Below, piece after piece: positions 8,794-9,985 of a DNA stretch of 9,985 nucleotides. Source of the stretch: an uncultured Oscillospiraceae bacterium (GTDB lineage Bacteria > Bacillota > Clostridia > Oscillospirales > Oscillospiraceae); assembly GCA_934636045.1 (NCBI GenBank), contig CAKTZP010000076.1, forward strand, positions 1 through 9,985, given 5' to 3'. The position numbers and the translations under genes were made by a program. Numbering within the stretch: the first letter of the stretch is position 1; each line of letters starts with the position of its first letter. The notes beneath the pieces were generated by a model. It saw only the letters and a list, made by a program, of their open reading frames with translations, was not told where the DNA came from and ran no database searches.

Positions 8794-8831
8794 GACGGAT
8801 TGCCACGGCCGCAAGCGGCCTCGCAATGACA
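8794..8831. repeat. 38-base near-palindromic repeat R, copy 2
   Basis: Identical to copy 1, 96 bases further on. It is preceded by ggggaagggg, which is shared with copy 3 but not copy 1, and followed by cggggggagccaagg, which is shared with copy 1 but not copy 3. Confidence 0.9.
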
Positions 8832-8867
8832 CGGGGGGAGCCAAGGGCGCCCTGTGGCGGGGAAGGG

Positions 8868-8905
8868 GACGGATTGCCACGGCCGCAAGCGGCCTCGCAA
8901 TGACA
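8868..8905. repeat. 38-base near-palindromic repeat R, copy 3
   Basis: Identical to copies 1 and 2, 74 bases after copy 2. Unlike them it is followed by unrelated sequence (aattcggactttttt) and not by the ggggggagccaagg flank. Confidence 0.9.
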
Positions 8906-8928
8906 AATTCGGACTTTTTTGACAGTCT

Positions 8929-8978
8929 GAGTCAGCTTCGTTGACAGCTCCCCTTCGCAAGGGGCGCCAAGGGGCGGT
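8929..8978. repeat. Interspersed repeat P, copy 2
   Basis: Contains GTCAGC-TTC-GTTGAC (8931-8945; one G-T wobble), then a second hairpin CCCCTT-CGC-AAGGGG (8950-8964), then gcgccaaggggcgg. It resembles copy 1 in the same orientation with several substitutions, so it is an older or different subfamily member. Confidence 0.65.
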
Positions 8979-9009
8979 GCACATGCGGCTGATACAGATA
9001 AGAATATAT

Positions 9010-9051
9010 CAGGAAATAAGAAACGTGGGCGGAGAAGGACTCCGCCCACGT
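9010..9051 (-). terminator. Rho-independent terminator of the 9102-9977 gene
   Basis: A perfect 12-base inverted repeat (9040-9051 with 9023-9034; ACGTGGGCGGAG on the minus strand) encloses a five-base loop and is followed by the U-rich run TTTCTTATTT in the minus direction. It sits about 50 bases past the stop codon. The plus direction lacks a T-run, so it acts on minus-strand transcripts. Confidence 0.88.
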
Positions 9052-9101
9052 GGGTGTTATTGCTTGTGGGCTTTTGGATTCACCCGGGAATTCGCGGCGA
9101 C

Positions 9102-9977
9102 TTAGGAGAAGGAGATCGCGATATTGACGGTCTTGCCCTGAACGGAGCCCATCAGACCGTTGACCAACGAGACCAGCGCCTCAGCCAGAGCGTAGTTGCC
9201 CTCGGTGTTGGCGGCGGTGCGCAGCTTTTCCAGTGCGCCGGGGATGGTGGTGTCAATGGTGATCTTCGCGTCCTTGGTCAGAACGGCGCTGGAGGAGCTG
9301 ACCTTCAGCTGCGTGCCGGCCTTGAGGAAGCCCTCAATGGTCTTGCCTTCGACGGTCTCGAGCTTGACAGCGTCCTTAATGGTCTGCTTGAGCTCGGAGA
9401 GCTTGCTGAAGTTGTCCAGCTTGAGGTCGCCCTTGTAGCCGTCCTCGAAGCAGAGCTTCTCGGTGCCGTTGACGAGGTAGGAGCCGTTCTTGATGACGAT
9501 GTAGCTGTCATCCTCCAGGCCGCTCTCGGTCTTGATGTTGGCGGTCAGCGCGTGCCATGCGGCGCGGGTGGCCTCGATATCCTGCGGAACGCCGAGGATG
9601 GTGGCATCGGTGCCGAGGGTGGTGGCAGCAGCCGCGTTATAAATGGCATAAGCACAGGTCTTGCCGGAGATGTCGACGTTGACGAGCGTGTTCTTCTGCG
9701 CACCCTTTTCGCCGAACGTCCAGGCGTTGCTCAGCCAGTTCTGGAGGGAAACCTTCTCATGACCGGTGATGCCGGTGTTGATCTTAATGGTGTGGGAGCG
9801 CAGCTCGCCGACGCCGAGGGAGCCGACATTCTGCATCTTCACGGTAGCCTCCACAGTCGCGGCATTGACGGTGCCGGCGGGAACGGTGATGATGAAGGAG
9901 TAGTCGTCGAAGACGGTCATCTTCACGGTGGATTCACCGGAGGTGACAGCCAGCTCGAACTTCATGGATTCCTCCAT
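9102..9977 (-). CDS. Hypothetical beta-rich protein, or C-terminal part of a larger one
   Basis: A clear open frame ends in TAA at 9104-9102 and encodes up to 291 residues. I do not recognise a family. The sequence alternates strand-like phrases (KFELAVTSGE, STVKMTVFDDYSFIITVPAG, KTVNIAISFS) with helical ones (about residues 196-215 and 250-277). Its style resembles segments of exported Clostridia proteins, yet it has no signal peptide and no membrane segment. Two starts are possible: Met1 (9977-9975), or Met5 (9965-9963), which has GGAGG five bases before it. The frame is also open to the window edge upstream of Met1, so this may be the end of a longer secreted protein. A strong terminator follows about 50 bases after the stop, so this gene ends its transcription unit. 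Confidence 0.7.
   Translation of the reverse strand: MEESMKFELAVTSGESTVKMTVFDDYSFIITVPAGTVNAATVEATVKMQNVGSLGVGELRSHTIKINTGITGHEKVSLQNWLSNAWTFGEKGAQKNTLVNVDISGKTCAYAIYNAAAATTLGTDATILGVPQDIEATRAAWHALTANIKTESGLEDDSYIVIKNGSYLVNGTEKLCFEDGYKGDLKLDNFSKLSELKQTIKDAVKLETVEGKTIEGFLKAGTQLKVSSSSAVLTKDAKITIDTTIPGALEKLRTAANTEGNYALAEALVSLVNGLMGSVQGKTVNIAISFS
9971..9975 (-). promoter_or_regulatory. Candidate ribosome binding site for the internal start at 9965
   Basis: GGAGG on the minus strand lies five bases before the ATG at 9965-9963. If used, the protein begins MKFELAV. The same bases also encode in-frame residues if translation comes from upstream, so the match may be chance. Confidence 0.4.
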
Positions 9978-9985
9978 GGTAGCGC

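Larger units (their letters stand above)
8437..9101. other. Intergenic region with repeat island
   Basis: These 665 bases hold no credible gene. From right to left: terminator (9051-9010), a short AT-rich stretch, a mixed repeat island (about 8979-8558), and a 120-base leader to the giant gene with its ribosome binding site. Open frames across the island exist only because the repeats lack stops; they translate into repetitive phrases such as SLRGRLRPWQSV and CHCEAACGRGNPS. Confidence 0.85.

Noticed and set aside
8698..8905. Possible CRISPR array (three identical 38-base repeats)
   Set aside because: The intervals are 58 and 36 bases, are themselves repeat P fragments sharing sequence, and the repeat is a strong palindrome typical of interspersed hairpin elements; no cas gene is present.
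8421..9049. Several open frames on both strands across the intergenic region
   Set aside because: They are translations of the R and P repeats, with repetitive peptides and no coding character or ribosome binding sites.
9490..9580. Similarity between the helical phrase IEATRAAWHALTANIKTESG in the upstream gene and [21 protein letters not shown] in the giant protein tail
   Set aside because: Only scattered identities that do not extend into flanking residues; not enough to claim homology.

Overview
The window is almost entirely one incomplete giant gene on the minus strand. It starts at 8436 and is still open at base 1, giving 2812 codons with no stop. The product is a secreted, modular, multi-repeat surface protein. 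A second minus-strand gene (9102-9977) lies upstream of it, and a 665-base intergenic stretch packed with short interspersed repeats separates the two.

The organism is most likely a gut-type Clostridia, perhaps Oscillospirales/Ruminococcaceae. I infer this from the moderately high GC of the coding sequence, the Gram-positive type signal peptide, the arrays of InlB B-repeat (Listeria-Bacteroides, Flg_new) modules, and intergenic hairpin repeats of a kind I associate with such genomes. This assignment rests on style and not on a marker gene.

Layout in the direction of transcription (right to left): 9977-9102, an unrecognised beta-rich protein without a signal peptide, possibly the tail of a larger one; 9051-9023, a strong intrinsic terminator; 8979-8558, an island of three near-palindromic 38-base repeats embedded among copies of a second repeat family, plus one copy of a third; 8450-8446, a ribosome binding site; 8436-1, the giant gene.

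The giant protein reads, N to C: signal peptide (1-28); Pro/Ala/Ser/Glu-rich linker (about 31-107); beta-rich, probably beta-helical region (111-567); four InlB-type modules (568-879); ten Cys/His repeats of about 40 residues (881-1286); four more InlB-type modules (1287-1587); one YxVEHYxE module (1594-1658); two copies of a five-module InlB superblock (1661-2002 and 2007-2339); four nearly identical 63-residue InlB modules (2344-2591); and an unrecognised helical-then-beta tail (2592-2812) that continues past the window.

The two genes share an orientation, but the terminator suggests they are separate transcription units. I see no transposase, CRISPR array, tRNA, rRNA or enzyme gene. The most notable features are the higher-order, five-unit duplications in both the Cys/His array and the InlB array, and the nested repeat island.
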